Part shown: positions 35,312-44,766 of the stretch, one piece after another
Layout: each line of letters begins with the position of its first letter
Numbering within the stretch: position 1 is the stretch's first letter
From: an uncultured Schlesneria sp.
GTDB taxonomy: Bacteria; Planctomycetota; Planctomycetia; Planctomycetales; Planctomycetaceae
Assembly (NCBI GenBank): GCA_903871875.1
Contig: CAIQIR010000019.1
Span: forward strand, 17,512 to 81,511
Direction of reading: 5' to 3'
DNA: 64,000 nt
Notes under the pieces: model-generated
Databases searched by the model: none
What the model was told of the DNA's origin: nothing
Seen by the model: the letters and a program-made list of their open reading frames with translations, nothing else
Program-made: the position numbers and the translations under genes

Positions 35312-36421
35312 TCAGGACAGTTCGCGGATGACGCCAAGTTTGGCGAGCGCCCAGTTAACCGCTTCACGTACGAGTGGTGACGGGTCATTCGCGCAGACTG
35401 TCAACGCGGGAATGACTCCTGTATCGCCTGAGTTCCCCAGCACAATCGCCGCGTTACGACGCAGCGCTTCCCATCCAGGACGTTCTAAGGGCGTATGACG
35501 AAAACGAGTGATGAACGCGGATTCGCTGATGTTAAGGATCTCGACGGCGTTAGCCGGATTCAGGTCGGACTGCAATTGAAACGCGGGTTCCTTTGTGATC
35601 GGAGCTTTGCGATTCCACGGGCAGACGTCCTGGCAAAGATCGCAACCAAACAGCCAGTTGCCAATGCCCTCACGCAGGTCCGTCGGTATCTGATTGCGCA
35701 GCTCAATCGTTAAATATGCGATGCAGCGCCTCGCATCCAAAACGTAAGGAGCTGTGAATGCATTCGTTGGACAGACGTCGAGGCATCGAGTGCACGTTCC
35801 GCAATGGGAACTCTCATGCGGCGAGTCTGGCTCCAGGTCGAGATCCGTCAGCAACGCAGCCAGCAGCAGCCAGCTGCCCGCTCGCTTATTGATCAGCATC
35901 GTATTCTTGCCGAACCAACCAAGTCCCGCGAGTTTCGCGAAATCGCGTTCCAGTAATGGGGCCGTATCGACGACACCTCGCGTTCGACAGCCGGGGCGCA
36001 TTTCGTGAATTGAATCAGCCAGCTGGCTCAACTTGGACCGCAGTAAATCATGATAGTCGACCGACCCTTGTGCATATCGTGCGACTCGGGCCGGCGCCCC
36101 CGATGAGTCACCGGAGTCGTCGGCAGTGCGACTATCTTTGGTATTGTAGTTGATGGCCAACATCACGACGCTGCGGACGCTCGGCATCACATGCCGTGGA
36201 TGTTCGTATGCAGCGGCGCGGCGCGGTAAATACTTCATTTCACCCGCGAAACCTTGTTCGAGCCAACTGGTCAGATGCCCGAATCCTAACGGCGAAACTG
36301 CCGGGGCAATGCCGACAAGGTTGAATCCGACTTGCAGGGCGGTCGCTTTCACCGCGTCGGTCAATGTCTGACGCTCGGTGAGCGACCGATTTGAATCGTC
36401 GTTTGACATTTCTTCCACCAT
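35312..36421 (-). CDS. queG: Epoxyqueuosine reductase QueG
   Basis: QueG reduces epoxyqueuosine to queuosine in tRNA, using cobalamin and two [4Fe-4S] clusters. The 369-residue product has the cobalamin-binding N-terminal region and MPSVRSVVMLAINY, then VDTAPLLERDFAKLAGLGWFGKN. The ferredoxin motifs are CGTCTRCLDVCP and CDLCQDVCPWN. The C-terminal 70 residues carry HEAT-like helices (WEALRRNAAIVLGNSGD), as in the long QueG form. The ATG at 36421 has GAGGAGG 7 nt upstream and overlaps the stop of a small open frame (TGATG). Confidence 0.96.
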   Translation of the reverse strand: MVEEMSNDDSNRSLTERQTLTDAVKATALQVGFNLVGIAPAVSPLGFGHLTSWLEQGFAGEMKYLPRRAAAYEHPRHVMPSVRSVVMLAINYNTKDSRTADDSGDSSGAPARVARYAQGSVDYHDLLRSKLSQLADSIHEMRPGCRTRGVVDTAPLLERDFAKLAGLGWFGKNTMLINKRAGSWLLLAALLTDLDLEPDSPHESSHCGTCTRCLDVCPTNAFTAPYVLDARRCIAYLTIELRNQIPTDLREGIGNWLFGCDLCQDVCPWNRKAPITKEPAFQLQSDLNPANAVEILNISESAFITRFRHTPLERPGWEALRRNAAIVLGNSGDTGVIPALTVCANDPSPLVREAVNWALAKLGVIRELS

Positions 36422-37101
36422 CAACTTCCCTCCTCGACTTCATGGCCAATAAAGAAGCCTCGCGGTGACTTCGTTCGTGGTCCGCTCAAGTTTTCGGAGT
36501 TAATGTCACCCATCGGTTTCGATTGCATGGCGTCCAGTGGAGATCCTGATTGATGGTTTAGCGACCACGCTTGACGAGCATCGCCCCAAGTGGCCAGTGA
36601 AATCATAACGAATGATTGGGGTTGGTGGGTTCGGCACTTTCTGCCGGCTCTCATTGACAATGAAACAATGAGATTCGACGTCAGAATAGAGCACTGATCG
36701 CTGATGAGGGTCGGTGCCTTACTTAACCCAACAAATGGCTTGAGCAAGTTCCTCAAACTTCCCAACCGTTACGACGCTCACATATTCATCTCCATCAGTT
36801 GACGCTGTCTCGCTGATCGTTGCGAACAGCCAACTCGACGTGATCTGTTAAATCCGAATGTTGAAGCAAGATTATTGCACGACTTTACTTCGGCAACTCT
36901 TGCCGATCCGTCCGGGTGATTGACCTCGCAGTACAATTCCCGCGAAGAAGGAGCTCTTGTGGTATGCGAATTGAACCTGTGTGACCAGATAGTTGTCTGA
37001 ACCAAAAGAATCTTGGGACGCATGGAGGCTCCCCCTGGATAACGTGCCAAGACGGCGCGGCCGACCGGTTTCGTTACCTAACCCGTGGAGACGAGGTGGC
37101 C
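36422..37101. other. 680-bp region between queG and the 37.1-kb gene; possible small ORF
   Basis: This divergent region should hold the promoters of queG (minus) and the large secreted-protein gene (plus). A minus-strand frame (to 36765) ends in a stop that overlaps the queG ATG as TGATG, and its last 35 codons look protein-like (GDINSENLSG, then SPRGFFIGHEVEEGS). However, no ribosome site marks its start. Another minus frame begins at 37020 after AGGGGGAG, but its composition is junk-like. Neither is called as a gene. Confidence 0.35.
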
Positions 37102-38961
37102 ATGTCGACAAAACACAAACTTGCTGATTGCCGGAACTGTGTTCCTTTGATCAATTGCAAACTCATGAAATGCGACGCATTGAATCGACGAGAACGCTCG
37201 GTCTCGCGACCTTTTGTCTGGTTGGCGTGGTGTTTGGCATTATTTTCAGGCCAATTTTCCATCGTCACCGCCGAAGACAAGCCGGCGGAGAAACTCGCGG
37301 AGAAACCGTTCGAACGGGTGATCGAAAAGTTGACCGATGAACAGCGGCGATCTGCCGCGGTTGCGCTGAATTACAGTCGCGCATCGCTGCATCGAATCCG
37401 CCGGAATCCCTCTGTTCGTGTGATGATCGAAGAGCAGGAAAAAATCCTCAATCATCTTGACCTGGATGGGATCGCTGATGAAGAGGTGATGAAACTGTAC
37501 TCGGCCGTCCTGGACGAGATCTCGCAGATTCAAATCGCCGATCGCGAACGAATCATGTTGCGAGAACGCTATCAACTGGTCTTTCAACGCGATCTGGGGA
37601 TTAATGCACTTGAGATCGCGGCCCAGACCGCGTCTGCTCAGTATGTTTCCGCGGTGCGTACCGGGGCCAACAGTTGGTGGGATTATCGGACCCAGGTTGC
37701 AAACCGTGACCTGGACCTTTGGCAAGTCGACAAGAAGCGAATGACGATGGTCGTCGAAAAGTCGAGCCAATTCCTCGACGTTTCGTGGAAAATGGCTCGC
37801 TGCAAGCAGATTCCTGATCGCTGGTTGGTGCGGAACGACGATCTGGACAAACTTGAACTGGCCCAGCGCGAGCCAGATCCGGGCGTTCGTCTGCGCGTGT
37901 TGAAGCGGATGGAAGGCTTCATGGAATGCTATCCGCCATACCTTTATTACGTCGCCCGCACCCAGCAAGCTCTGGGGCAACTGTTCGCCGCCAGCGAAAC
38001 CTATCAGAAACTTGTCGCGATCGGCGATGGTCATTTTCGGAAAGATGAGATGCTGGCGACAGGGCTGGCGAATCGCGCGCTGATTCAAGGTTTCTTGAGC
38101 CAACCGACCGCTCCCGAGACGGCACTCAAGGCGATGAGCTATTCTTCCGAAGCTTGGGAGGCCAATCTTGTCTGTGCCAATGTTTTGCAGAAATATGGCC
38201 GATTCGACGATGCCGAAGACGCCATCCTGCGTAATCTGGATGTGAATCTCGAACGTTCGCAAAGCCGGATCGCGCTGTTGAACCTGTATTACGCGTCTGA
38301 TGATAAAGCCAAATTAACCGCTCAGCTTCAGGATCCAGACTGGATCAAAGACATTCCCACGCGGCTGTTGTTGATGTATGCCTCGAAGATCGGACAGCAC
38401 AACCTGCCTCCAGAAGTAATCGATCAATTGACCTCATCGTTGCAAGGGACGCCACGGCTGAATCTTGGTCGTGATGATTTTGTGGTTGCCGTCAGTCCGA
38501 CGTGGCAGATTCAGACCGCAGCGGTCACGTTGCACTGGGGAGATCGAACTTTTGCCAATCCGCGTGTGACGGGCGGGCATGATTCTGTACTGCTTAGCTT
38601 CGATGGCATCGTCGAATTCGGCAATCCGTTGTCGTGGTCTCACGACCACAAGGACGTCTGGCTGTCGGTGAAATACCCCGATGCGGCGCCGTTGAAATTG
38701 GTGCTCAAGTCGAAGAGTGATTCGTCGCACAGTCTGGATATTACCAGCATCAAACTTGTCGGACGGCATCATCCCGTTTATCGGGTTGTCTCGCTGGAGC
38801 AAAACGATATTCGACTCTCGTTACTTTCTGAGGGATCGCCGAACGATTCGGTCGAGGCCATGGCACCTCTGTCTCGTCCAACGGCGAAACCCGTTCACAA
38901 CATTGAAGAAGATCCTTCGAACGACGATACCGTGTCGATATCGCCACTGCAGGAACACTGA
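37102..38961 (+). CDS. Large secreted protein with TPR-like helices and beta C-terminus
   Basis: A 619-residue protein of unknown function. The ATG at 37102 has GAGG 5 nt upstream. A long basic N-region precedes a signal segment (PFVWLAWCLALFSGQFSIVTA); a later ATG at 37165 would give a shorter signal peptide but lacks a ribosome site. The central part is helical with TPR-like units (LYYVARTQQALGQLFAASETYQK and WEANLVCANVLQKYGRFDDAE, each read across about 30 residues). The last 180 residues look like beta structure. It is monocistronic on the plus strand and convergent with the VWA genes. Confidence 0.6.
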   Translation: MSTKHKLADCRNCVPLINCKLMKCDALNRRERSVSRPFVWLAWCLALFSGQFSIVTAEDKPAEKLAEKPFERVIEKLTDEQRRSAAVALNYSRASLHRIRRNPSVRVMIEEQEKILNHLDLDGIADEEVMKLYSAVLDEISQIQIADRERIMLRERYQLVFQRDLGINALEIAAQTASAQYVSAVRTGANSWWDYRTQVANRDLDLWQVDKKRMTMVVEKSSQFLDVSWKMARCKQIPDRWLVRNDDLDKLELAQREPDPGVRLRVLKRMEGFMECYPPYLYYVARTQQALGQLFAASETYQKLVAIGDGHFRKDEMLATGLANRALIQGFLSQPTAPETALKAMSYSSEAWEANLVCANVLQKYGRFDDAEDAILRNLDVNLERSQSRIALLNLYYASDDKAKLTAQLQDPDWIKDIPTRLLLMYASKIGQHNLPPEVIDQLTSSLQGTPRLNLGRDDFVVAVSPTWQIQTAAVTLHWGDRTFANPRVTGGHDSVLLSFDGIVEFGNPLSWSHDHKDVWLSVKYPDAAPLKLVLKSKSDSSHSLDITSIKLVGRHHPVYRVVSLEQNDIRLSLLSEGSPNDSVEAMAPLSRPTAKPVHNIEEDPSNDDTVSISPLQEH

Positions 38962-39067
38962 CCGATCTATGTGTACCGGTCAAAGCGTGTTCAGAAGGTC
39001 GATAAGCCGCTGTTAGCTCAAGAAGGCGTCGCTCAGTTCTTCTAGCACCACTGGGATCTGTCGAAGT

Positions 39068-41863
39068 TCACCTCCAAGATCGCCACGGCCACCACAGGCT
39101 GAAGTCGATTCGCCGTAAGGCCACGTCAAGCAGGAACAGCAACATTGCTACGGTGACCAGATAAGGCCACAGCGGCGTGGTCCGTTGTGCTGTTCGAGGA
39201 GCAGATAGCTGCTGTCCGGAACTTTGTGTTTCGGTGGGATCGGGGTCAGATTGGAACAGCGATTCGGGCGACGGATTGAAACGTCCGCCCGTGATGGAGG
39301 CGATTGTTTTCAAAAGTTCCGTATTGGTGGGGTGAAGTCGAAGTTCGTCAGGATAACCCACAATCAGTCCCCGAGTCTGCTGGTGAAGCAGAGTCCCCCC
39401 CGAAGTTTTTTGCGTCATGTTCATGTGGTACGCGCCGGATTGCGGCGTATCAAACTCGACGGTGTAACGGCCGGGAGCGGTTTGTTTCATTTCCAGCTTA
39501 CGCTGACTTAACTGCGGGTCGATGATCGTAACTTCCGTGTCGGCACGATTAAGAAAACGTCCCGCCGGATCGATTGCATCCAGGGTGATTGTGGCCCGGC
39601 GGCGTTCTTGCTTCACATCGACGATGACACCCTTCACGTCACTTTTTCGCATCGAATGACGAATGACTTGTGCCCAGAATTTGCTAAAACCGGGCCACGT
39701 CAGCCATTCCGCGCCCCAACGGCTTTTGGCGTCGGAAGTGAAGGCGACGGTCGTACCCAGGCCATATCTCCACCATGCCAGCAGCGGGTCTCCCGATTCC
39801 GTGGCGAGAATGAATTCCGATGTGGCCTTCGGTCGGGTGACGACATAGCCCAATAGGAATGGTGCCGTTTCGAAGTCGATACCGTCGAGTGCTTGGGTCG
39901 GACGAACAACTTGTGGGACGAACGGTTGTTCATTGATGGCTGATTTGCTGGCCGTCATCGTTTCTTTTGCAAAGATTTGCGGCAGCGAACTCGCTTCCTG
40001 GGCTTCAAAAAAACGGCCTTGGCCGATTTCGGCGATTTCTTCCAGCAATTTGACGTCGCAGTCCTGGCCGACGGCGACGGTCGAACAAGTGATGTGGGAC
40101 GACGCCATCGATTGCGCGATGCCCTCAAAATCGCCTGGTGACGAAATTCCATCCGTCAGCACGATGACATGTTTCAGTTTGGCGGTCGCACCGAGCAACG
40201 AGTTGTAGGCTTCTTCCATGGCGGGATACATGGTTGTCCCACCGCCCGCTTCGATGCGGCTGATGTCATCAATGATACGGCCCTTGTTGGCGGCAGATTG
40301 AAGGTCGCTAACCCAAAAGAAATTTCCGTCAAAAGCAAGCACGCCCAGTTGATCCCGAGGCCCCAGCAATTCCGCGGCACTCTTGGCGGCTTCCTTGGCC
40401 ATTTCGATCTTTTCACCGCCCATCGAGCCTGACTTGTCGATCACCAACACCATTCCCAGTGATGGTTTTTCCTTCTCTTTTTCGAAGTCCGATCGCACAG
40501 GCAGAATCTCTTCCAGAACCGTTTTGTAGTATCCTCCCAGGCCGAACGACTGATCACCGCCGAGCATCATGAATCCACCGCCCAGGTCTTGGACGTAGGT
40601 ACGTGCCAATTCCATCTGTCGCTGCGACAGACTGGTTGCGGGGACGTTCGAAAGAATCAGCAATTCGTAGTTCTGCAGGTCCGCCAGTGATTCCGGCATC
40701 CCTTCTGTCGGGCGAACATCGCATTCGATTTCTTCCTGCTGCAACGCCCAGACGAGTTGTTGGGCTAGCTTCGGCTCACTTTCGATCAGCAGAACGCGCG
40801 GTTTGCCCGTCGTAAAGACCAACCCTGATTCCGTGTTGTTGTCGAGTAGCGTGTCCTGCTTCAAGCCGTCGATTTTGACCGTGTATTGGGCCAGTCGCTC
40901 TCCTGTGATCGATTGCTGAAACCGAAATCGATTTTCTCCCGACTTCAATTGACGCGTTTCACTAAGCACTTTGTGAGCACCGCGAAACACTTCCACCAAT
41001 CCGGCGTCCTCGTGGTTCGAATTGATCACAACTTCGACATTGAATGGTTCCCCTTCACGGACCTGAGCCGGAACTTCGACTGAGACCACTTGAACTTCAT
41101 TGTCATCGCGAACTTTTAGCGGCACCGTGTCGATGGGAATCGGAGGTGACGAAGATGGTGAGGAACCTCCGGCTCCTGATTGTCGAGCGAAGGCGTCTCG
41201 AGTGGCCATTGAAGCGGTGCCCAGCGCGGCTTGCAGGGCGTTGCCCAGCGTTTGATTGCCGTCAGTCATCAGGACAATTCGCGGAACAAAATCAGGAGGC
41301 ATCGCACCGGCGGCTGATCGAATCGCGGCCGCGATGTCGGTGGCATTGCGATCAATTGTGGTTTTGCGACCAGAAGTGGAACCTGCAATCTCGCCGGTCG
41401 GCTGCTGATACCCGGGTTGTTGACGCCCCAATTCGGTTGGTCGTTCTGACATCAATGTTCCGGCTTGCGCCGCAAACGGCAGGAACATCACTTTGTCTTC
41501 GCCGATTCGGCTGAAATTCGCCCTCGCCACGTCCAGAAACTCGTCGGTTTGCGATTTTTTCGCGGGGCTGTCGGTCGGATACTTAGACGGAACGTCGTCC
41601 GGTTCGTCCGAATCCACACTCAAGCTCTGATCAATGGCAACAATGATAAACTTTTGCAAAGTCGGCTTGAGCAGCGTTATCCCCGCGAGCGAAAGCGTCA
41701 GCAGGGCCACGATGACGCAACGGGTCAGCAGCGAAACGATCAGCTGCCTGGGGGGGAAGTCCGACAATGACCGCCAGAAAAAGTACATCAGCAGTGGCAG
41801 GACGAATCCCAACACAGCCATCCACCAGGGATGAGTCAGTTCCAGTGAGAATGAATCCAGCAT
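39068..41863 (-). CDS. Membrane VWA protein with glutamine-amidotransferase-like domain
   Basis: A 931-residue membrane protein. Two N-terminal helices (about 13-31 and 43-63) are followed by a VWA-like region with a MIDAS-type DQSLS (D78, S80, S82). A beta-sandwich follows, then a class I glutamine-amidotransferase-like domain (about 355-460, containing LGGGFMMLGGDQSFGLGGYY). A second VWA domain has an intact MIDAS DKSGS (D476, S478, S480), and a C-terminal membrane helix ends the protein. The ATG at 41863 is 16 bp after the BatA-type gene. Related planctomycete genes often sit with MoxR ATPase and DUF58 genes; none is present here. Role unknown; possibly metal-dependent scaffolding or chaperone activity at the membrane. 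Confidence 0.85.
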   Translation of the reverse strand: MLDSFSLELTHPWWMAVLGFVLPLLMYFFWRSLSDFPPRQLIVSLLTRCVIVALLTLSLAGITLLKPTLQKFIIVAIDQSLSVDSDEPDDVPSKYPTDSPAKKSQTDEFLDVARANFSRIGEDKVMFLPFAAQAGTLMSERPTELGRQQPGYQQPTGEIAGSTSGRKTTIDRNATDIAAAIRSAAGAMPPDFVPRIVLMTDGNQTLGNALQAALGTASMATRDAFARQSGAGGSSPSSSPPIPIDTVPLKVRDDNEVQVVSVEVPAQVREGEPFNVEVVINSNHEDAGLVEVFRGAHKVLSETRQLKSGENRFRFQQSITGERLAQYTVKIDGLKQDTLLDNNTESGLVFTTGKPRVLLIESEPKLAQQLVWALQQEEIECDVRPTEGMPESLADLQNYELLILSNVPATSLSQRQMELARTYVQDLGGGFMMLGGDQSFGLGGYYKTVLEEILPVRSDFEKEKEKPSLGMVLVIDKSGSMGGEKIEMAKEAAKSAAELLGPRDQLGVLAFDGNFFWVSDLQSAANKGRIIDDISRIEAGGGTTMYPAMEEAYNSLLGATAKLKHVIVLTDGISSPGDFEGIAQSMASSHITCSTVAVGQDCDVKLLEEIAEIGQGRFFEAQEASSLPQIFAKETMTASKSAINEQPFVPQVVRPTQALDGIDFETAPFLLGYVVTRPKATSEFILATESGDPLLAWWRYGLGTTVAFTSDAKSRWGAEWLTWPGFSKFWAQVIRHSMRKSDVKGVIVDVKQERRRATITLDAIDPAGRFLNRADTEVTIIDPQLSQRKLEMKQTAPGRYTVEFDTPQSGAYHMNMTQKTSGGTLLHQQTRGLIVGYPDELRLHPTNTELLKTIASITGGRFNPSPESLFQSDPDPTETQSSGQQLSAPRTAQRTTPLWPYLVTVAMLLFLLDVALRRIDFSLWWPWRSWR

Positions 41864-41879
41864 AAAAGTCTCTATATTT

Positions 41880-43913
41880 TCAGCTAATAACCCGCCGTTG
41901 ATACAAACTCCATTCGATCGACGTGAGCCCCAATGCGAGTAGCAGCAACCAGAACCAAATGGGGCGTGAGCCGATTCCGGCCAGCGCCGGTGACGGTGTG
42001 GACTTGTCGGCAACGAGTTCTTGGGCAGGGCGAATGTCAGATTCGACTGAGTTCGCCAGGTTGCAGGCAATTTCCATCAGGGGGGCTGTCGAAGAACTTT
42101 TGTCGGTCGGTTGAGATCCTTTCTTTGCACTGGATTGGTCGATCTCAATTTTCCAGACACCGCATTGATCGAATGGCCCCAATGCCATTTTGTCTTCGTT
42201 GGCAGGAAGCGGCTTTGTCAGACCTGCCGGGCTGACCAGCATCAGCGGTTTGCCCTGCGGCGATGAGGTGAAATCGCTGCTGGTGACGCTTGTCATTGCG
42301 CCAGCCGATAACGATTCACGCAGGTCACTTTTATTTCCTGCAAACCAATGCAACGCGTTACCCACAGAGATTGGAAAAGCGGTTCGAAGAGGCAAGTCGC
42401 CCTTGTCGAGATTCACGGTGAGGACCAGAACCTTTCCCTCGGGACGCGTCACGGCGAAAAACAGCGGGTCGTTGGTGATGGCCGTGGCCAGAACCTGAAC
42501 CTGCTCAGGTTGCGTTGGAACCAGTTTTCGCGCCTCGGGCATGACAACATTGTCAAGACGCACATGAGACATCAGTGGCGAGTCCTTGTCCTGTTTTGTA
42601 ACAATGGCGTTCTCAAGTTGCTCACCGACTGTATAAACATCGCTCGAATTGGCGGGGTCGATCACGAACACGCTGCCTGCGGGCAATTTCTCTGGCGCAA
42701 CGCGGTGGTAAACAATCAGCGTTCCCGCGGGAATCGTTTCGGGGGGAAAAGCCACGACAGTCAGTTTCACGAGCGGATTCGACTCAAAGGCCTTTTCCAA
42801 AAAGAGGTTTCCAGAAGTGACCAAAATCACCGGTTGAACTTCACGACGAGGCAACACGGCCCAGGCCGTGTTATCGAGGGTGAGTGAGTCTTCGATGTTC
42901 AGTTTTGCGACCAGATGCCCGCCGTCCGCAGACGTCTTTTCAAAGACCTGACTCCATTTTCCATTTGGTGCGAGTTTAAGAGGAATTACATCAATGGGAT
43001 CGGACGTCTTGCGGGAGGGAGAAACCAGATCCACTTCGAATCGACACTCGGCAGGCTCGTCCGAGGCATTGGTGACTTCGGCAAGAATCTCATACCCGAG
43101 TGGGTCGATCAGGCTGCGTCGCACTTGGAATTGGGTAATTCCAAGATTATCTGATCGTTGACCGATGATGTGAAAGGTGACCTCGGCATTCGCGGCGTCC
43201 GTCGTTTTTGATGTCGGATTCGTCTCCGTGGTTGTCGATTTCGAATCAACGGCTCCGGGTGTTCCTTCGACCCCTTTCGGTGTCGCGGAATCGATAGCAA
43301 GATAATCACCGATTCCCTCAAAGCGGCCGTCGGTGAATACAATCACTTCTGGACGTTTTCCATCTTGTCGTTCGCCAAGCAACCTTCGCCCAAGTGCAAT
43401 CGCCTCGGAAACGTGAGATGGACCGTCTGAAGAGGGAAGGGAGTTGACCGCATCCTTCAGCGTTCTTTGTCGTCCGGTAAATCCAACGATGACCTGCGGC
43501 TGAGTTCCTGCGGCGACAAGGGCGAATTCGTCGCGAGGCCGCATGGCCTCGATCAATTGCTCCGCCTGCCGCCGAGCGTCAGCCAACCGAGATGGTTTGA
43601 TATCGGTCGCATTCATACTGGCCGAGTGATCGATCACCAGCACGATCCGGCGAGCCGATCGGGTCTCCCAAAAGAAATACGGGTCGGCCAATGCGGTGAC
43701 CAACAAGCACAACATGGCCAACTGCATTAGCAAGGAAACAAGATGTCGCAACCGTTGCCAGATCGAACGGGGATTTTGTTCATCAAGGACCTGTGTCCAG
43801 AACATGACCGTAGAAACAGGCTGCCGCCGCAATCGAATCTTCAAAATGTAGAAGACCACGATGGGCACACAGAGTGCAAACCAGAGCAGGGAATTCGGCG
43901 AATCGAACAACAT
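41880..43913 (-). CDS. BatA-type membrane VWA protein
   Basis: A 677-residue protein. The N-terminal BatA/aerotolerance-type domain (MLFDSPNSLLWFALCVPIVV and the helix LVSLLMQLAMLCLLVTALA) is followed directly by a VWA domain with MIDAS DHSAS (D95, S97, S99) and later SLPSSDGPSHVSEAIA. A periplasmic beta-rich middle follows and a C-terminal membrane helix (PIWFWLLLLALGLTS). The ATG at 43913 starts the conserved N-terminus; the upstream open frame is not coding. It is coupled (16 bp) to the larger VWA gene, and they probably act as a membrane pair. Confidence 0.87.
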   Translation of the reverse strand: MLFDSPNSLLWFALCVPIVVFYILKIRLRRQPVSTVMFWTQVLDEQNPRSIWQRLRHLVSLLMQLAMLCLLVTALADPYFFWETRSARRIVLVIDHSASMNATDIKPSRLADARRQAEQLIEAMRPRDEFALVAAGTQPQVIVGFTGRQRTLKDAVNSLPSSDGPSHVSEAIALGRRLLGERQDGKRPEVIVFTDGRFEGIGDYLAIDSATPKGVEGTPGAVDSKSTTTETNPTSKTTDAANAEVTFHIIGQRSDNLGITQFQVRRSLIDPLGYEILAEVTNASDEPAECRFEVDLVSPSRKTSDPIDVIPLKLAPNGKWSQVFEKTSADGGHLVAKLNIEDSLTLDNTAWAVLPRREVQPVILVTSGNLFLEKAFESNPLVKLTVVAFPPETIPAGTLIVYHRVAPEKLPAGSVFVIDPANSSDVYTVGEQLENAIVTKQDKDSPLMSHVRLDNVVMPEARKLVPTQPEQVQVLATAITNDPLFFAVTRPEGKVLVLTVNLDKGDLPLRTAFPISVGNALHWFAGNKSDLRESLSAGAMTSVTSSDFTSSPQGKPLMLVSPAGLTKPLPANEDKMALGPFDQCGVWKIEIDQSSAKKGSQPTDKSSSTAPLMEIACNLANSVESDIRPAQELVADKSTPSPALAGIGSRPIWFWLLLLALGLTSIEWSLYQRRVIS

Positions 43914-44194
43914 GGCAAAGTCACATCTGCTGACAAGCTTTTTCCGCGTCGTAACCAAAACGCCGATCGAACTCGGCGACGGAGAAAATCCTATCCGTAC
44001 GCGGCGCACAAATCCAGACAGCATGTCATTGTTTTGCGATTTCTGGTAACGAGCGTGCGAGAATGCTTGGATGCCGTTGATTTCGAGAAAAATCAACGGT
44101 TGAGGCGTGATCGGGGCCGCGGTACGATCCGTGAAATCCTCTAGATTGTCGCTTCGTTCGTCCCATTCGTTGAGAATGCTCGAAAGAAACAGCC

Positions 44195-44518
44195 ATGAAA
44201 AGCCGCTTCGTGATCGCTGCGTTCAAGCCAAAGCCAGGATGCCTGCCTGAATTGACGACCGTTGTCGAGAAGCATTGGCAGATTCTTAAGGATCAACATC
44301 TAGTCACGGACCGTCCCCGCTACGCCATGCAGTCCCAAGATGGCACGATCATCGAAGTTTTTGAATGGCGATCCCCTGAAGCGATCGAGCGAGCCCATCA
44401 CAATCCCGCCGTCTTAGCGCTTTGGGCCGAGTTCGAGGCTGTCTGCCAATACGTCCCGATCGCGTCGTTGTCGGAATCTCTGCATCCGTTTTCTGAGTTT
44501 CAGCCGCTACCAGTCTAA
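44195..44518 (+). CDS. Small dimeric alpha/beta-barrel (ABM-like) protein
   Basis: A 107-residue protein resembling the antibiotic-biosynthesis-monooxygenase/dimeric alpha-beta barrel group. The start reads MKSRFVIAAFKPKPGCLPEL, and later TIIEVFEWRSPEAIERAHHNPAVLALW fits the helix-strand pattern. No cofactor motif is apparent, so it may be a binding or scavenging protein. It is divergent from the BatA-type gene (281 bp between starts) and monocistronic. Confidence 0.65.
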   Translation: MKSRFVIAAFKPKPGCLPELTTVVEKHWQILKDQHLVTDRPRYAMQSQDGTIIEVFEWRSPEAIERAHHNPAVLALWAEFEAVCQYVPIASLSESLHPFSEFQPLPV

Positions 44519-44766
44519 GCCGGCCACGCTTCTCAGCGTCATTTCAATCAACTGCAGCCGGATGATTCGAACTCGATGACAGCGTTGCAGGCGTAAGGTT
44601 TTTGGCGTCTGGCCTTTTCTGTGGGTTCCATTGTTTGGAATCGGTCCAATACAGAGAACGTGGAGGACGTTCCGCGTGGTGAGGTCACGAGAAAAACTCA
44701 AACTGGCAATGAATCGCCAGCCAGTCCAGAAGTTGATCCCGTGTTGTCCCGAATCACGCAGATCAA

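Noticed and set aside
36778..37020. Minus-strand ORF starting after AGGGGGAG at 37020
   Set aside because: The ribosome-like site is attractive, but the product is Arg/Ser/Cys-rich with no recognisable structure; it lies in a promoter region.
37246..38262. 338-codon minus-strand open frame
   Set aside because: Shadow of the plus-strand secreted protein gene; no signal, motif or ribosome site supports it.
38959..38982. TGACCG ... CGGTCA inverted repeat after the 37.1-kb gene
   Set aside because: Only a 6-bp stem, loop of 12 nt and no T-tract, so not convincing as a terminator.
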